From contig SNVD02012254.1 in assembly GCA_013180625.2 (NCBI GenBank), positions 310,001 through 374,000 of the forward strand: a stretch of DNA of 64,000 bases. The letters are read 5' to 3'. Source of the stretch: Boswellia sacra. Taxonomy: Eukaryota; Streptophyta; Magnoliopsida; Sapindales; Burseraceae. Below the pieces are notes generated by a model. It was not told the DNA's origin. It worked only from the letters and a program-made list of their open reading frames with translations, and ran no database searches. Below are positions 13,021-32,127 of the stretch, in pieces. A program made the translations under genes and the position numbers. Positions within the stretch are counted from its first letter, which is position 1. Every line of letters begins with the position of its first letter.

Positions 13021-16000
13021 TTCGAAAACATAGAAATTAAAACACATGATATATGTAAAGGTAGATCTAACTGGTGGAACAACAATATGAGTTTTTTTTT
13101 GTATACAAAAAAAATGATAAAAGAAATAGAATTAAATTATAAAATATAAACATTTAGTATCTCAATTAGCAAGTCATGTTTGCATATTCAATATATCTAT
13201 TAATAGTCCAACTACAATAGGTTACATAAAATTGACAAATGTTGAATTCTACATAAGGATATTTTCATATCCGTCAATGCCTTAGTACTATCCTAAAAAT
13301 GGATGGACAAAGGCAACAGGGGTGCGAAACACTAGAAAAATTAATTAATGAATATTATTCTTAATTAATTTCATAATTAACATTAATTTAGATATTTTCA
13401 CATATAGGGAAAAATAAAAGGATTACATGGTTGTTTATGAGTGGATCGTGGAAGGACGCGCCGTGGTTTTGTGGAGAGAAAGTATCTGCTGGTTCTCACT
13501 TTATTCTGGTCGTTCCAGTTGTCTGAACAAAGCGTCTACGTAACAAGGGAGATTTGGCGCGTGCTGGCCCACATGCCAAAACCGATTGCATTACAGAATA
13601 TCTTAGGTTAGGTAACTGCTCAATGCCACGTGTTCAATTCTGACGTGGAGCTGAAGCTGCACCTCTCGTTCCTCGAGCTCTTACACGTTTCGAGCACTGA
13701 TTTCTCTGCTAATTATAAAATTTGGCCGTCCTCTATCGCAATTTAGAAAGGTGATTAATTCCCCTGGGACTTGCTTTAACAAATTTCCTACGTCTCCTTT
13801 AATTCTTCAATAATTCAGTCTTGGCCCCAATAAAATTTGTATAAATCTCCTCAAAGTCTTCTATATTAAATGTCATGGTGTTATATTAATGATTGTAATA
13901 ATTAACTTGACCTTAATTTAAAAAAAAAAACAAAAAAAAAGAAAACACACAGGTCATAAGTAGAATATTGATACCTGATTGGCCAATTTTCTCTCATAAA
14001 TTGCGATAATGGTCTCTTATATTATTTTTCTTTTCAATGATTAGGAGGGTTTGAATTTCAAAATCTTATAATTATTGAAAATTAATGAGAAATTTTTCCT
14101 CTTTATATAATTAGATAGTTGTGTTGGTTGGTATTTTTTTTGGATCGATCTATAACTCATTCAGTGTATTGATATAGATAATTTTTTTGATAAAAAATTA
14201 ATAAATGATGCTTTATAATACCTAAAATAATTATTACTATAGTGTTACAATAATTCTATAATAATATTTATTTTCGTCCTTCGATTATATCGCTTCGATT
14301 GTACCGTTCCCTATTTTTATTTTCCAAACAGCTAAAGGAGAACAATAATTCACATAATCATAGAGTCGTTTAGTTAGTTGGCCAAAGTTACACGTGTAGA
14401 GCAAGAGTGTCATCAAGAATGATATTCATACAGAAACTTGGAATGATATAGTACACCGGAAAAAAGTCAATCGGAAAGTGGGGACGGATAAGCAATAAGT
14501 GCAGGTATAGGGCGAGGGAGAGAGTGCCACGTAGAAGGTCTAAGCTGTCAAGCAAAGAGTCTCCTGCATGATGTGACACAACAAGAGGAAGCAGTAGTAG
14601 TAGTAGTAATAGTCAGTGAGTCAGAGTCTCAGTCCAGTCACTGACCTAACCCTTCTGTTGCATGCCACTTAACCATAGTTACTTTTAACTCCTCTCATTG
14701 TCACCTATTATCCACACACTACGCCCTAGGTTACAGCTACTTGACCTCTTTGTTTTTTGCTTTGAAAAAAGTTAATAATTAATTTCTGAAGTTGAGAGAT
14801 ATATTTAATAAAATTAAATAAAAATAAAGAAATATCATATATATATATGAAAAAAATAAAAGAGAGACACGTATGAGGACATTGGCACATGACAACAAGG
14901 AAGTTTGTCTCTTAAAAGTAAAGGTTAATAATGAATTGTAAAGAATTATGCATGGCAACTTTGCAAGTAATAGATATTTTTGAAATGTAGCAGCAAAATA
15001 TGACCCCATTCAAATGATGATGCAATTTAATAAAAAGCTGACTTGAGGTTTTTCTTTCCCCAGAGATATTTTTCTCTCTGAAGCTCAACTTGTGTTTCTT
15101 TCCCATGTCTCTAGTTGAAAACAACCAAAAAAAAAATGTTGAAAAGGGAGAAACCCATGTTTTTTATTTAATATGGAATGCGTATAAACACACAAATTAA
15201 GGTTTGGATTTAAGTGACATCGTAAGACCATGAATATATTCTTTTAATAATATATATATATACACAATAAAATTTCTAAGCAATATAATAGTCAATTGAT
15301 CATTATTATCACACAAATAATCAATTGATTTCTATTAAAAAAATAGTAATATTATTTGAAATGTAGAGTTAGAATTTTTTCTAAATATAATATTATTTAT
15401 TTGTGTACATAAGTCATTAGATTAGGCAATCGATGAATTAATAAATCCTTTTTTATTTTTCAATTAAAATCTTATAAATTTGTCACGTGAATCTTTCTGT
15501 TTAATAATCAAAGATTACACCATAACCATTCAAACTAACAATCCTTAAATAATATTATCTTATGCCTTGATTTAAGGTGATAAAATTTGAATCAGTAACT
15601 TTTGGACACCTCAATACATCATAAGTAATGACCAAAGTCAAAGGATTTGGTTCCGATTTGATTCGGATAGGTGATTACTTGATTTCATTTGTTGAAATAA
15701 AATGCTCCCTTAGCACTCAAAGCTTAATGCTTAGATTCTCGTATAATATAATAGAAAATCGAATGAGTGGGTTCTCTTCAAGCCAGACACCCCAATCAAA
15801 TTTATCGTTAGAAAGCTGTTTATCAACATGTAAATTCAAAATCCAAGTTCATGACACAACTTTCTTTTTAATTTTTTTTTTTTTTTTAGAAGTTAATGCT
15901 TTGCTTTGTACTTGGCAGAGGATCTTTTGTAGTAGTTTGTACTGCTTTATATGGAAAAAATAGCCTTTTGCCGATATGAAGATTGAAGAGTCAATGTAGC

Positions 16001-16320
16001 AGAGTTGAGCTCTTTAAGCCAATGCCCCTTATTTTAATTGATTCTGAAAATAATAAAATGGCCCAACATTCTGATTCTCTAGAGATTTACAGCTCTCAGG
16101 ATTGGGACACCAGCCACGGAGAAGGAAGCATGAAAAATGCCAACACAAGTTAGAATCAAAAACAGGCAAGTGCTGCAAGTAAGAACCCCATAATGGAAAA
16201 CTACTACGGCAAAAATTTATAAAATTTTCCTTTTTGCCATTATTCGGCATCAATTAGAGTTGCAAGTAACCATAAAACAAGTAGAAGGTATAACAATAAA
16301 ACAAGTTATTTGAGTTGAAT
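13021..16320. other. Intergenic DNA between the PP2CA promoter and the SDR array
   Basis: AT-rich sequence with poly(A) at about 13921-13940, a (AGT)n stretch at about 14592-14610 and TA repeats at about 14838 and 15250. An isolated TACACGTGTA box lies near 14390. Short open frames, including 15628-15963, are AT-rich and match no family. The right end should include the 3' UTR of the first SDR gene. Confidence 0.5.
13626..13648 (-). promoter_or_regulatory. Distal pair of ACGT-core boxes
   Basis: CCACGTGT (13626-13633) and TGACGTGG (13641-13648) lie 15 bp apart, about 1.4 kb upstream of the PP2CA start codon. They are ABRE/G-box-like. Their link to PP2CA is by position only. Confidence 0.4.
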
Positions 16321-16363
16321 AGTTCAGGATGTTCTGAGGAACTGAGGCGTTATCAATCTAGTC

Positions 16364-19253
<2,890 letters not shown>

Positions 19254-19550
19254 GATTCTTCACTTCACTATCTTTTATGATTGCATATAAAGATCTGCAA
19301 CTCTTCAAACTACAACACAACCATATAAGAGAATCACTCTTCCGGGGATCAAGGTCCAATTTACGTCACATATATAATTAGATTAGTGAAGTGTTTGGCA
19401 ATAATTTCCATTTTGCTTGATTGACGTGTTCACAAATTTTAAATTAGATCATATTCATGTAAAATAACAATAAATTAACTTAATTACTGAAAGTCATAGC
19501 ATGTGTCATAGAAGTAGATATTGAAGACCTTAAAAATAATTTATTTTCAT

Positions 19551-19701
19551 AGAGCAATGTTAGATATACAAGGTCTGTAAACAAAATTTTTATACAAAAA
19601 ATAATGTGATATTATTTATTTTTTATTTCTTATATTCACTTTACCACTTATTTTATAATACATCATTTTGTACACAAAATTTGCATAGAAACTATAATTT
19701 T
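19551..19701. mobile_element. Small AT-rich foldback element (putative MITE)
   Basis: A left arm beginning around AAATTTTTATACAAAAAATA (about 19588) is complementary, imperfectly, to a right arm ending near TTTTGTACACAAAATTTGC (about 19685). The element lies upstream of SDR copy 1. The promoter similarity between the two SDR copies resumes only beyond it (about 19850), as expected for an insertion. Edges and target duplication were not fixed. Confidence 0.35.
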
Positions 19702-20061
19702 TATATATAAATCATCAAGTACATACAGTAATATAATTAATTAGATATAAAATCGTAAAAATATTTTAACAATTTTCTTCATGCAAATTCATAAATTTGA
19801 TGTTTTAAGATACGTTCTTATGCCTTCAACAATTAGTGAGCTTTGGATTTTTATTAGCTCAATTCTCACGCGAACTTCGAAGTTCAAACTAGACTAAATG
19901 GCGCACAACTTTTTTTCTTACGCCCGTTTTGTATATGAGGTGGGCCAGCCATACACCTTGAGCAGTGCTCATCTTCTAGGTTAGTGGGCCTATTTTTACA
20001 TTTTATCAGGTCTAGCATAAAAACAACTTACCCGGTACGGTTGATAGATTTAACTGACCTT

Positions 20062-20767
20062 GAAGATTGATCGTTTTTTGTTGAAGTCTAAATTTTCCTG
20101 AATTTTAGATTTTAGACTTTTTTTATATGATTATTTTTTTGGACTAAAACCTTTTTTCAGATAATTATATCTAAATAAAAAAGTCATATTTACAACTTTT
20201 ACCTAAACGGAGAAAAATCTAAATGAATTATCTACTTTTTATGTTCTAAAATATCACTGATAATTTTAATTAATTCATATTTTATAAATTCTTTACATAT
20301 TTTCTTAATCCTAAACTCTTTCAAACATCAAATTAATCTTTTGTTTTCAATTTTTCTATTGCTAAAAAAATTTTTTGAATACTCATTTCTTATTTTTTAA
20401 TTACATAATAATTATAAAAATTTTCATATTATATGTGAGACACATTAATTAACAATATAATTTTTTTATTACCCATAGTATTCTATGTATTAATTATTTA
20501 CAAATGTTTATATAACATATACAATGTACAATACATATAATACTAAACAAGGGTGTGTGTGCGTGTGTGCGTCTATGTATATCAAATTATTAGCTTTTAG
20601 ATGTTTTTAATTATTAAAAACAAACAACTTAATACTTATTATCAGATATTAAAAAATATAAAACATATATATCATTCAAATATTTATATTTAGATCTATT
20701 CAAATTTTAATCAAATTATGACCTATTCAGATTTTAGACAAAAGAAAAGAAAAAAAACAATCGTCCC
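20062..20767. mobile_element. Harbinger-type MITE relative upstream of SDR copy 1
   Basis: The right terminus, read on the minus strand, is GGGACGATTGTTTTTTTTC followed by GTCTAAAATCTGAATAGG. The left end is GAAGATTGATCGTTTTTTG followed by AAGTCTAAATTTT. Both resemble the termini of the better-defined MITE at 22170-22789, and the subterminal TATATGATTATTTTTTT block is shared. The ends are more diverged and no clean TAA duplication is visible, so the borders are approximate. Confidence 0.45.
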
Positions 20768-21153
20768 TTTAATCCTTACCTTGACCTTAGCCTTTGCTAG
20801 AATAAATTACCATCTTAAATAAAATAATAATAAAGATCTCATTACATACAACAATAAATTATTATATATATCACAAGGTACTTCAAATTTAATAAAAAGA
20901 AAAAAAAATGTTTAGTTTTGGCTTTTTGAGGCTTTAGGCATCTCTAATCAACACAAGTTAGAATGAAATAGGAAAGTTCTGTTAATTAAGAACACTGAAC
21001 ACCATAGTCGAAAAGTATGAGGCAAAAGTTTCAAATGTTAGTTTTTGGCCATATCGGAAATTGCTACTGACCATAAAACAATACCAGTCCAAGGTACAAC
21101 AATAGAAGTCATCTGAGTTGAATAGTCCAGATGTTCTGATGAACTGAGGGGTA

Positions 21154-24858
<3,705 letters not shown>

Positions 24859-25159
24859 AATTCTTCAGTCTTCTCTTGACTTCACTTCACTTCCTCAATA
24901 TCTAAATACGAATAAGCTCATAGCAGATAGAACCATGTCCAGAATCAGACACAGAACCACGTCATCATTCACATCTATGTATTTATTGCTTTACGTTTCA
25001 TATCTATATTACTATTATTATTATTCTCGAATTATCTCAATTCTCAGCTGAACTTCTTTAATTCATGCATAGGCCAAGTAAAATGAGCTGGGCCGGCCCA
25101 CTGGCCCAATAACTTATTCGGTTCCTAACTTTCCTTTAGTGTAACTCCCTCAATCTTTG

Positions 25160-25768
25160 TCATTTCCATGAATTGGGGATGGATTTCGTGGCATGGTCAA
25201 TTACATGATCATATAATAATTTGCAAAAAGATTATGCTATGTGCAATACAAAATTTGAAACAAGACTATTCTTTGTTAAGCAGGGCCACGGATATAAAAA
25301 GCCTTCTATAGTATAACTTCAGTTTATATATGATTATTTGAGGCGAGGGAGATGAGAACTATATTATAAAGGAACCAAAGAAAAACTACTGCAGTGAATG
25401 ATAAATTTCAAAAGTAAATATGGAGTAGAATTCCGAACGTCGGGTCCTTTATGAAACTTAAACGTAATTTGAAAAAAGATGACACTAAAGTTTATAGGCT
25501 TGGGACCCTTTGGGGGCTTTTAATGCATGGAAATTGATTGCAATTCTTAACATAATTCCACTGACATCCTCTCACAACACGGTGACCTTAAAGGTCAAAA
25601 ATGAATCCTGATATTTATCTAGTTCAAAAAATTGTGTATTTCAGGTATATAGATTCGTGCGTGCTGTATGATATTACAGCACAACAGTGGACACTCCCCC
25701 ATAAAATTTAGATGAGAAGAAACCATTGAAGTTGAATTTTTGGAATGATCAAAGATATAGATGGTACA
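25160..25768 (-). pseudogene. Intron-4 remnant of a third SDR tandem copy
   Basis: This stretch is collinear with intron 4 of both SDR genes. It shares the GGCATGGTCAATTACATGAT segment (compare 16705 and 21537), the CACTAAAGTTTATAGGCTTGG segment (compare 17020 and 21890) and the GCACAACAGTGGACACTCC segment (compare 17205). No exon 4 or exon 5 sequence flanks it. It lies just upstream of copy 2, so it is a leftover of a third duplication that lost its coding parts. It lacks the MITE found in copy 2. Confidence 0.7.
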
Positions 25769-26830
25769 TAATTTTTGGTTGGGATGTGCCTAGTTGATTA
25801 ACAGGGACTGTATATCTCGACTGACCCGACATTTAATTGCATAAATACAATATTATAGTTAAATTAATAAATGTATCTAATTAGACACAAACGAAAATGT
25901 TTATATTTATCACAATATACTTCAAATCTAAAAGAATTTATGAGATGAAAGGATCCAAATTATTGGATATATAGCAAATACGAATTTCATATCTATCTGT
26001 TTAAGTATAATCGTCTTTATACAATAGGATATAAGATAATAATTTTATTAGATAATTAAAATATATAATAAATAAAGTATATTTTAAAGATAATTTAATA
26101 TCACTAATCTTATATTACATTAGAGTTATTTATAATGATTGAATACGATAGTAATTTTTTTAATTATTTTATATATAATTCACCTAATAAAATAGGTATC
26201 TTAAGAAAGAGAAATACTTACGTGCACGAGGTATACTACCTCATTTTGCTTACTAGGTGTGCCCAACGAGTTATAAATTTTCATGTGGTGCCAATTTATC
26301 ATCAATTTAAATTTCACTTTTTGTTCTTTAAGTGTGAGTTTCTCTTAAATTATCCAACCAAACTTTCTAAAAAAAAAAAAACTCCTAATTAATACCTCTA
26401 ATATCTTTCTCTTTCTTATTTTGAAATTTAAAGTATTTCTCATCAAAATATTATTCGAACAAAATTTTTAATATGTATGTGTACAACAAGTTTGCTAATA
26501 ATGGTCATGGCAGAACATAAAGGTTTTTTGTGCCTACTCTCTTACGTTGTCCTTATTGTCAAAACCTACCTTTCTTTTTTCATCGTGTATGATCATCTAC
26601 AATTTTTTGTTAGTTTTGAAAATAAATAAGGTACCAATTATTTTTTAAGATCAAGTTTAAATATTTGGCTCACTCAACTGATCATATCTATGTAATGAGA
26701 AAATAATAGATAATAGGATAAAGACACTGCCGCACGCTTACTATGTTTTGTATCATTTGATCATGAAATTTATCCCATTTTACAGCCAAAACATTATTAT
26801 TATATTTGTGTAATTGATGAGCTCACTCAT

Positions 26831-27040
26831 ATGAAAAGAATGGTTAAGATGGAAAGAAGAAATTGATTTTAAATTGTATTGGTACAACACAATTAAAATA
26901 GTTGCAATAAACGAATTTGCAATTCAGAAATGAAAAGAATGGTTAAGAAGTGCCATATATGGAAAGAAGAAATTGATTTTAAATTGTATTGGTACAACAC
27001 AATTAAAATAGTTGCAATAAACGAATTTGCAATTCAGAAA
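26831..27040. repeat. Tandem duplication of about 100-110 bp
   Basis: Copy one (26831-26929) and copy two (26930-27040) both start ATGAAAAGAATGGTTAAG and end AATTTGCAATTCAGAAA. Copy two has about 12 extra bases after the start. The remainder is essentially identical, so the duplication is recent. No known protein is encoded. Confidence 0.85.
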
Positions 27041-27260
27041 TGGCAGTTGCAAGATGACTCATACATATGCTTTGCAATTAATTTTTTAGAATATTTTGAT
27101 GAGAGAAATACTTTGAATTTCAAAATAAGAAAGAGAAAGATATTAAAGAAATTAATTTATAGATTTTTTTTAGAAAACTGGATGGGATAATTTAAAAGAA
27201 ACTAAAATTTATGAGTAAAAAGTAAAATTTAAATTGACGATGAGTTGGTATCACACAAAA

Positions 27261-27334
27261 ATTTATAATTCGTTAGACACAAATATAAGTAGAATGAATT
27301 TATAATTCGTTAGACACAAATATAAGTAGAATGA
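27261..27334. repeat. Two exact copies of a 37-bp unit
   Basis: The unit starting ATTTATAATTCGTTAGACAC occurs at 27261-27297 and again at 27298-27334, head to tail. It is a recent local slippage-type duplication. Confidence 0.9.
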
Positions 27335-28553
27335 GGTGGAATGTGAGGTTCTCACCTCACAATCAGAGAGAACCCTTCACGATTTGCACTTAATATTATA
27401 TAATAAAGGAGGTCCAGAACTTTACAAAGCTGCAGCGCAAAGAGGGAAGTCATAACTAATAAAGCTTGCTCGGACATAGGTAGGGACATCAATTCATTCT
27501 CTCAAAATTCCTGTTGAGTCTACGAACGCAACAGAATAGAGAAAGGGACAGATCAAGCCCCATTTGCACCACTGGCTCTGCCACTACTGTACACTGCTTC
27601 ACATCTCACCTCGCTAACTGTTGCGAATCAACGGACGAACCACCAACCTAGCAATCAAAACCCCAACCAAAACACTTTAAGCCTCTCTTACACAAAACAG
27701 GTACTTCATGGAAATCTAAGCCACCAATCTCAGTTTCCCTCTATGTACAATCTCTATCTCCAAGAACCCACGTACAAAATAAATAACCCAACTCTGGAAA
27801 CACGCAATCAAACTTCAATTCTTGCTTTAAAAGGGAAAAAAAAATTGTTGAGGCAACATAAATTCTTTGTATATACAGCAATGTCTTTGGTTTTCCAACA
27901 CCAAACCAATTCTCTTAAAAGTCAAAAGCTAGCGATGTTTCATCAAATTTCCTTACAAAGAAGCGTTGAAAAAAACAGCAAAACAACACCGATACCTCGC
28001 CGTGTATTGTGGAGGAACCTTCGGACTAAAGGGTCGCTAGTTGGCTATTACTCTGCTAGGAGTCGAGTTTCCAGGCAACTTTAGGGTTATATTTGTATGT
28101 TTAGTTTTTGGTGTTTTTAGGCTTTAGGGTTGGGCGTTGAGGGTGTAATAGCTCACAGTAACACTCGCAAACAAAAGAAACAACAAAGGACGCGTAAATA
28201 GTGCCTTTGATGTGATATCGTCAGAGACAACTAAATATTATATACTTCAATAGATGCATTACTTTACTTCAATGTATGATTATAGAGCGTGGGTTTTGCT
28301 ACATGGAGTTGGTGGACCCTTAACTCTTTTGGAGGGAAAAGCTGAAGTGTTTACTGGAATTTAAGTATAGAACCAAAAAGCACGTTGTAGGGTAAGCAGA
28401 TTTTGCTGAAGGTAATGGTACAGATGCAGATAAAAAGGTTATTCGTGTTGTTTTGGTTTGTCAAGTTCTCGTGGCCTCTTCAATATAGTTGAAGTGACTT
28501 ACTGTCAGTTCTTTCACCCTGGCCTTTAATTAATGGCAAATACTGAGTCAAAT

Positions 28554-28577
28554 TCCTCTCTCTCTCTCTCTCTCTCG
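28554..28577. repeat. (CT)n microsatellite
   Basis: About twelve uninterrupted CT units. Confidence 0.85.
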
Positions 28578-29308
28578 CGTCTGATCTTGCAGTTAACGAA
28601 TTGCTTTCTCTCCGGTTAAAAAGAAAAAATAAATTTCTTGCTTTTTATTTATTTTTTTACCATTTTTTCAGCCGAAATTTCAACCATGTATTTACGCAAA
28701 TAGACCTGCTTAGGTGTATTAGTTGGGATCATATATAGGGCCTTTAATTAGTGACATCGGGGAGTTCATGCTGCTCCTTATTAATAATTAAGTTAAAAAA
28801 ATAAGATAAAATAAAGGCTATTGACAAGAGGAGCAGTTTCATATTTATTTGGATTTGTAACACAAATTATATGGATTTGAATATACCAACAACTTCATCA
28901 TGTAAATGTACATACATACCCGCCATCGCCATGGAGATGATAATCATTGAAGGACGAATATATAGAGTTGAATCTTCGCATACTTCTAACTTTTCGACAA
29001 AATAAACCGATCAGCTGCAGCCAATTTTGTTTAAAGAAACCATGCAGAACAAGAATATATATGAACATATAATGAAGAAGAGCACAAGTTTTTGAAACTT
29101 TTTCCGTATTATTAAAATTTCAAAATGTCCACGGGAGGCCCCTGCCTTCTTTTGTTAGATTAAAGGGATGAAAAGAAAAGAGAAGAAAAGAAAAAAAAAA
29201 AAAAAAGAGAAAAGAAAGAAAAGTAAAGATGACTCGTGTCTCCTTAGAGCAAGCATATGAGCAATGATGAGTCCACTTAAGACCTCTCATATTCTTGTAA
29301 ATACTCAA

Positions 29309-30214
29309 CTACTTCAACTTCGGCGGATCACCAAGCCTGAGTTCAAGATCCAAGTTCTCCTTGGAGGTAGACCTAAGTCCAAGAACCTCCATTTGGAGAC
29401 CATACTTATCGTTTGATAGGAAAAAAGGCAGCGTTGCAACAGCGGTGGTCTTGGTTCTTTTACAACTAATAGCCTCATCACCGCAGGACCCAGTTGGCCG
29501 ATCTCTGCAAAAGACAGAATTCAAGCTCATAGACAAATTGGTTTCAACATAATAATCATGACCTGTGGATATAGAATCTTCCTCCGCTGGATTTCTTTCT
29601 GGTTCAGTTTTGGAATCCGAGATATTCAGAAAAGTTTTGACAACCGAGTTTGACCAAGAGGAAGTGTAGGCAGAAGGTGAATTCTTGGGCTTTCCTTGAA
29701 CAAGAGAAGAAGAATCAGGAAAGCCTAAAGCGTTTTTACTCAAATTTTCTTGAGTGGATAAGGCGGAAAACCTAGTAGTAGTAGTAGTAGGTGAAAGAGT
29801 AGTTGATGAGAAAATATTAATAGGGTACGCAGGAGTATGGTCAAGATTATTGTAATCTGAGGTGCAAATCTCTGATGGGCATTTAGGGTCTAATGAGTGG
29901 TGAGAATTTTGGTTATGATTTTGTTGATGGAGAACTTCGTTGTGGAGAGTAAGAGATTGTTTAAGCCTTGCTCTATCCCTTCTATGGACATTCATGTGAC
30001 CACCTAGGGCTTGAGCAGACTTGAATTCTCTTTTGCAGAAACTACAAGAATAAGATCTGGGAGGCCACACGCATCCACCAAGAAACCCTGCAGCGTCTAC
30101 TGCAAAAGCTCTTTCTTCCCACGAGTCGCTAAAAGAATTCATTGTTGCTTGGGAAGCATGAGACTTCAAAAGCTCTCTCCTCTTCAACCACATCCAATGC
30201 TGAGCTTGCTCCAT
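29309..30214 (-). CDS. ZFP10: SUPERMAN-family C2H2 zinc-finger repressor, ZFP10-like
   Basis: An intronless minus-strand gene of 301 residues. The N-terminus [15 protein letters not shown] and the [11 protein letters not shown] block are hallmarks of the ZFP10/ZFP11/RBE group. One C2H2 finger spans Cys57, Cys60, His73 and His77 with the plant-specific QALGGH (68-73), followed by a basic [12 protein letters not shown] segment that serves in DNA contact and nuclear import. The C-terminus carries an EAR repression motif, LDLELRL (288-294), which recruits TOPLESS co-repressors. The middle is Ser/Thr/Asn-rich and probably disordered. Members are nuclear repressors acting in leaf, petal or hormone development; the exact ortholog cannot be fixed without a tree. 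Start chosen at the conserved MEQ. Confidence 0.92.
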   Translation of the reverse strand: MEQAQHWMWLKRRELLKSHASQATMNSFSDSWEERAFAVDAAGFLGGCVWPPRSYSCSFCKREFKSAQALGGHMNVHRRDRARLKQSLTLHNEVLHQQNHNQNSHHSLDPKCPSEICTSDYNNLDHTPAYPINIFSSTTLSPTTTTTRFSALSTQENLSKNALGFPDSSSLVQGKPKNSPSAYTSSWSNSVVKTFLNISDSKTEPERNPAEEDSISTGHDYYVETNLSMSLNSVFCRDRPTGSCGDEAISCKRTKTTAVATLPFFLSNDKYGLQMEVLGLRSTSKENLDLELRLGDPPKLK

Positions 30215-30242
30215 TATGGTTTAGCAGAAACTGCAGCTTTAC

Positions 30243-30266
30243 AAAAAAAAAAAAAAAAAAAAAAAA
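30243..30266. repeat. Poly(A) run just upstream of the zinc-finger start
   Basis: A run of 24 A on the plus strand (poly-T on the gene strand) lies about 30-50 bp upstream of the ZFP10-like ATG, so probably in its 5' leader. Confidence 0.8.
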
Positions 30267-31115
30267 CAAAAGAGTAGTACTAGATATGCTAGCCAGGTAG
30301 TTCAGAGGAACTATATATTGATATTAGAAATCAAGTGTAAGGGAGGAGTTAGAGGTACATAGAAGGAATAAGAAACTGCAGCTATTTATTCATATTGAAT
30401 ACATGAAAGCTACTTGAGAGTCTGTGGGGAAGAGAAAGGGCTCTAGTGAAAAGGTCTTCTTGCTAGCTTTTTGGGTTTGATCACTTTGCTTGCTCCTTTG
30501 GCTTTTTCAGTGTTTTTATTAGCTTGGTTTGATAGGCAGTCAATGTATATAATGGTTCTATTTGGCAACTTTCTGAAGAGGTCCCACTTAAGTAACTATC
30601 ATAAATATGATATCAACATGCATGAAAGAACTGACGGTCACAATTAATCCACACCAATTAGAGAAGCTGCATGCCTTCTAAATTATTGATCATCAACTGG
30701 CTATAATTCATCATATTTTAATTTAATTTCATATAATATAGCCCTTTGCTTGGAAAGAGATGACGTAATACAAGACTACTTTTTTGTATATACTCTGTTA
30801 TATATAGGAGAGCCATCGTTTTATATATATATATATATAGGCCAGGATGAATGAGGAGACCCATAATTGAAGACTATAATCAGATGAAGACAAGCAATTG
30901 TGAAAATTTTAATCCAATGTGAAAATATCGATAAGAACATGTTATTATTGTTTTCTTTTCTCTTAATCATTTATCTGATCTGCTCAACTAATGCTTCGAA
31001 CTCAATTCCAACGTTCTATCATTCTCTCTGTTTTGGTAGACCACATGCAATAACTTATTCATTTGAAATTGGTTGAGATAATCTTCGGATAAAGTTTTGG
31101 GATTTGTTACGGTAG
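30267..31115. other. Upstream region of the ZFP10-like gene
   Basis: Promoter-side DNA with no gene. TA repeats occur at about 30820-30838. No family of regulatory boxes could be named with confidence. Confidence 0.4.
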
Positions 31116-31306
31116 AGTTGTTGTGCTGTACAATAACTTTCAAAAATAGTAAATAATGGATAAAAAAATCGTAAAAGTCTGCACAAAAATCATAAATATA
31201 TCTTTATTTATTTTTTTATATTTACGATTTTTCTTTTGTAGAAATATTTATAATTTTTTATATATTATTTATTATTTTTAAAAGTTATTGTACGGTATAA
31301 TAACTG
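31116..31306. mobile_element. Foldback MITE of about 190 bp
   Basis: The left arm runs AGTTGTTGTGCTGTACAATA, ACTTTCAAAAATAGTAAATAA and on to ATCGTAAA. The right arm read on the minus strand is CAGTTATTATACCGTACAAT, AACTTTTAAAAATAATAAATAA and on to a similar ATCGTAAATAT. The two arms cover nearly the whole element, so the transcript would fold into one hairpin. Class and target duplication were not determined. Confidence 0.65.
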
Positions 31307-31709
31307 TTATGCAGTGGAGCTCGTAAAGTTTTACTTTTGTGGGTCTAGTAATTGTACTTGTTCTGATTAAAATGTTTTACCTTTCACATCACGTCAAAAT
31401 AACAATTGACAACTCAAATGGGGAAAAGAAATTTACACTCTCCAAGAAACTACTTTAATTATTAATAAGAAAAAATTGAAAAAATAGATAAAATTAGGAG
31501 ATCTTATTAAAAAATGGACACGTTCTAAAAAATTTTCATATCATAAACACTTTCTTGAAAAAAAAACTAAAATACTTTTTAAAATTACTTGCATGTGATT
31601 ACTTACATCCGACACTCTTTTTGGGGATAAAATTGTTAAATTACAAACTATAGAGACTAAAAAAAAATTAAAAGTAAGGATATATTTAGAGCATTATATC
31701 ACGCGGAGA

Positions 31710-32098
31710 CGACACTTGACACAACTCGACACTCGATATTTCACCACTCGAAAACACTCGACACTCGACATTTCACCATTCGACAAACTCGAAACTTGAC
31801 ATTTCACCACTCGAAAACACCCGAAACTCGACATTTCACCATTCGACAAACTCGAAACTCGACATTTCACCACTCGAAAACACTCGAAACTCGATATTTC
31901 ACCACTCGAAAACACTCGAAACTCGACATTTCACCTTGACATTTCACCACTCGAAAACACTCGAAACTCGACATTTCACCACTCGACAACACTCGAAACT
32001 CGACATTTCACCACTCGAAAACACTCGACACTCAAAATTTCACCACTCGAAAACACTCGACACTCGATATTACATAACTCGACATGACTCGACAGGTT
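31710..32098. repeat. Minisatellite of about 32 bp units inside the MULE
   Basis: About eleven head-to-tail copies of a unit like CACTCGAAAACACTCG plus AAACTCGACATTTCAC, one of them truncated to about 13 bp. Copies differ by a few bases and form two alternating subtypes at the left (CACTCGAAAACAC and CATTCGACAAAC). Open frames across it on both strands are just repeat translations. Confidence 0.9.
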
Positions 32099-32127
32099 GT
32101 TTTCGAGTGTCGAGTGTCTTCTTCTTC

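Larger units (their letters stand above)
25769..29308. other. Intergenic DNA between the SDR array and the zinc-finger gene
   Basis: AT-rich, with two local tandem duplications annotated separately. A GC-richer block at about 27340-28200 begins with a short hairpin (GTGAGGT/ACCTCAC) and reads like transcribed leader or non-coding sequence, but it has no recognisable protein in either strand. A (CT)n run occupies about 28554-28577. A-rich tract at 29180-29225 near the 3' side of the zinc-finger gene. Confidence 0.45.

Noticed and set aside
27743..28084. 113-codon plus-strand frame in the gene-like block
   Set aside because: Composition shifts along the frame and no motif or family was recognised. 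Kept only as an unexplained region.
31710..32098. Regular repeats that could suggest a CRISPR array
   Set aside because: The units follow head to tail without unique spacers and sit inside a plant transposon; it is a minisatellite.
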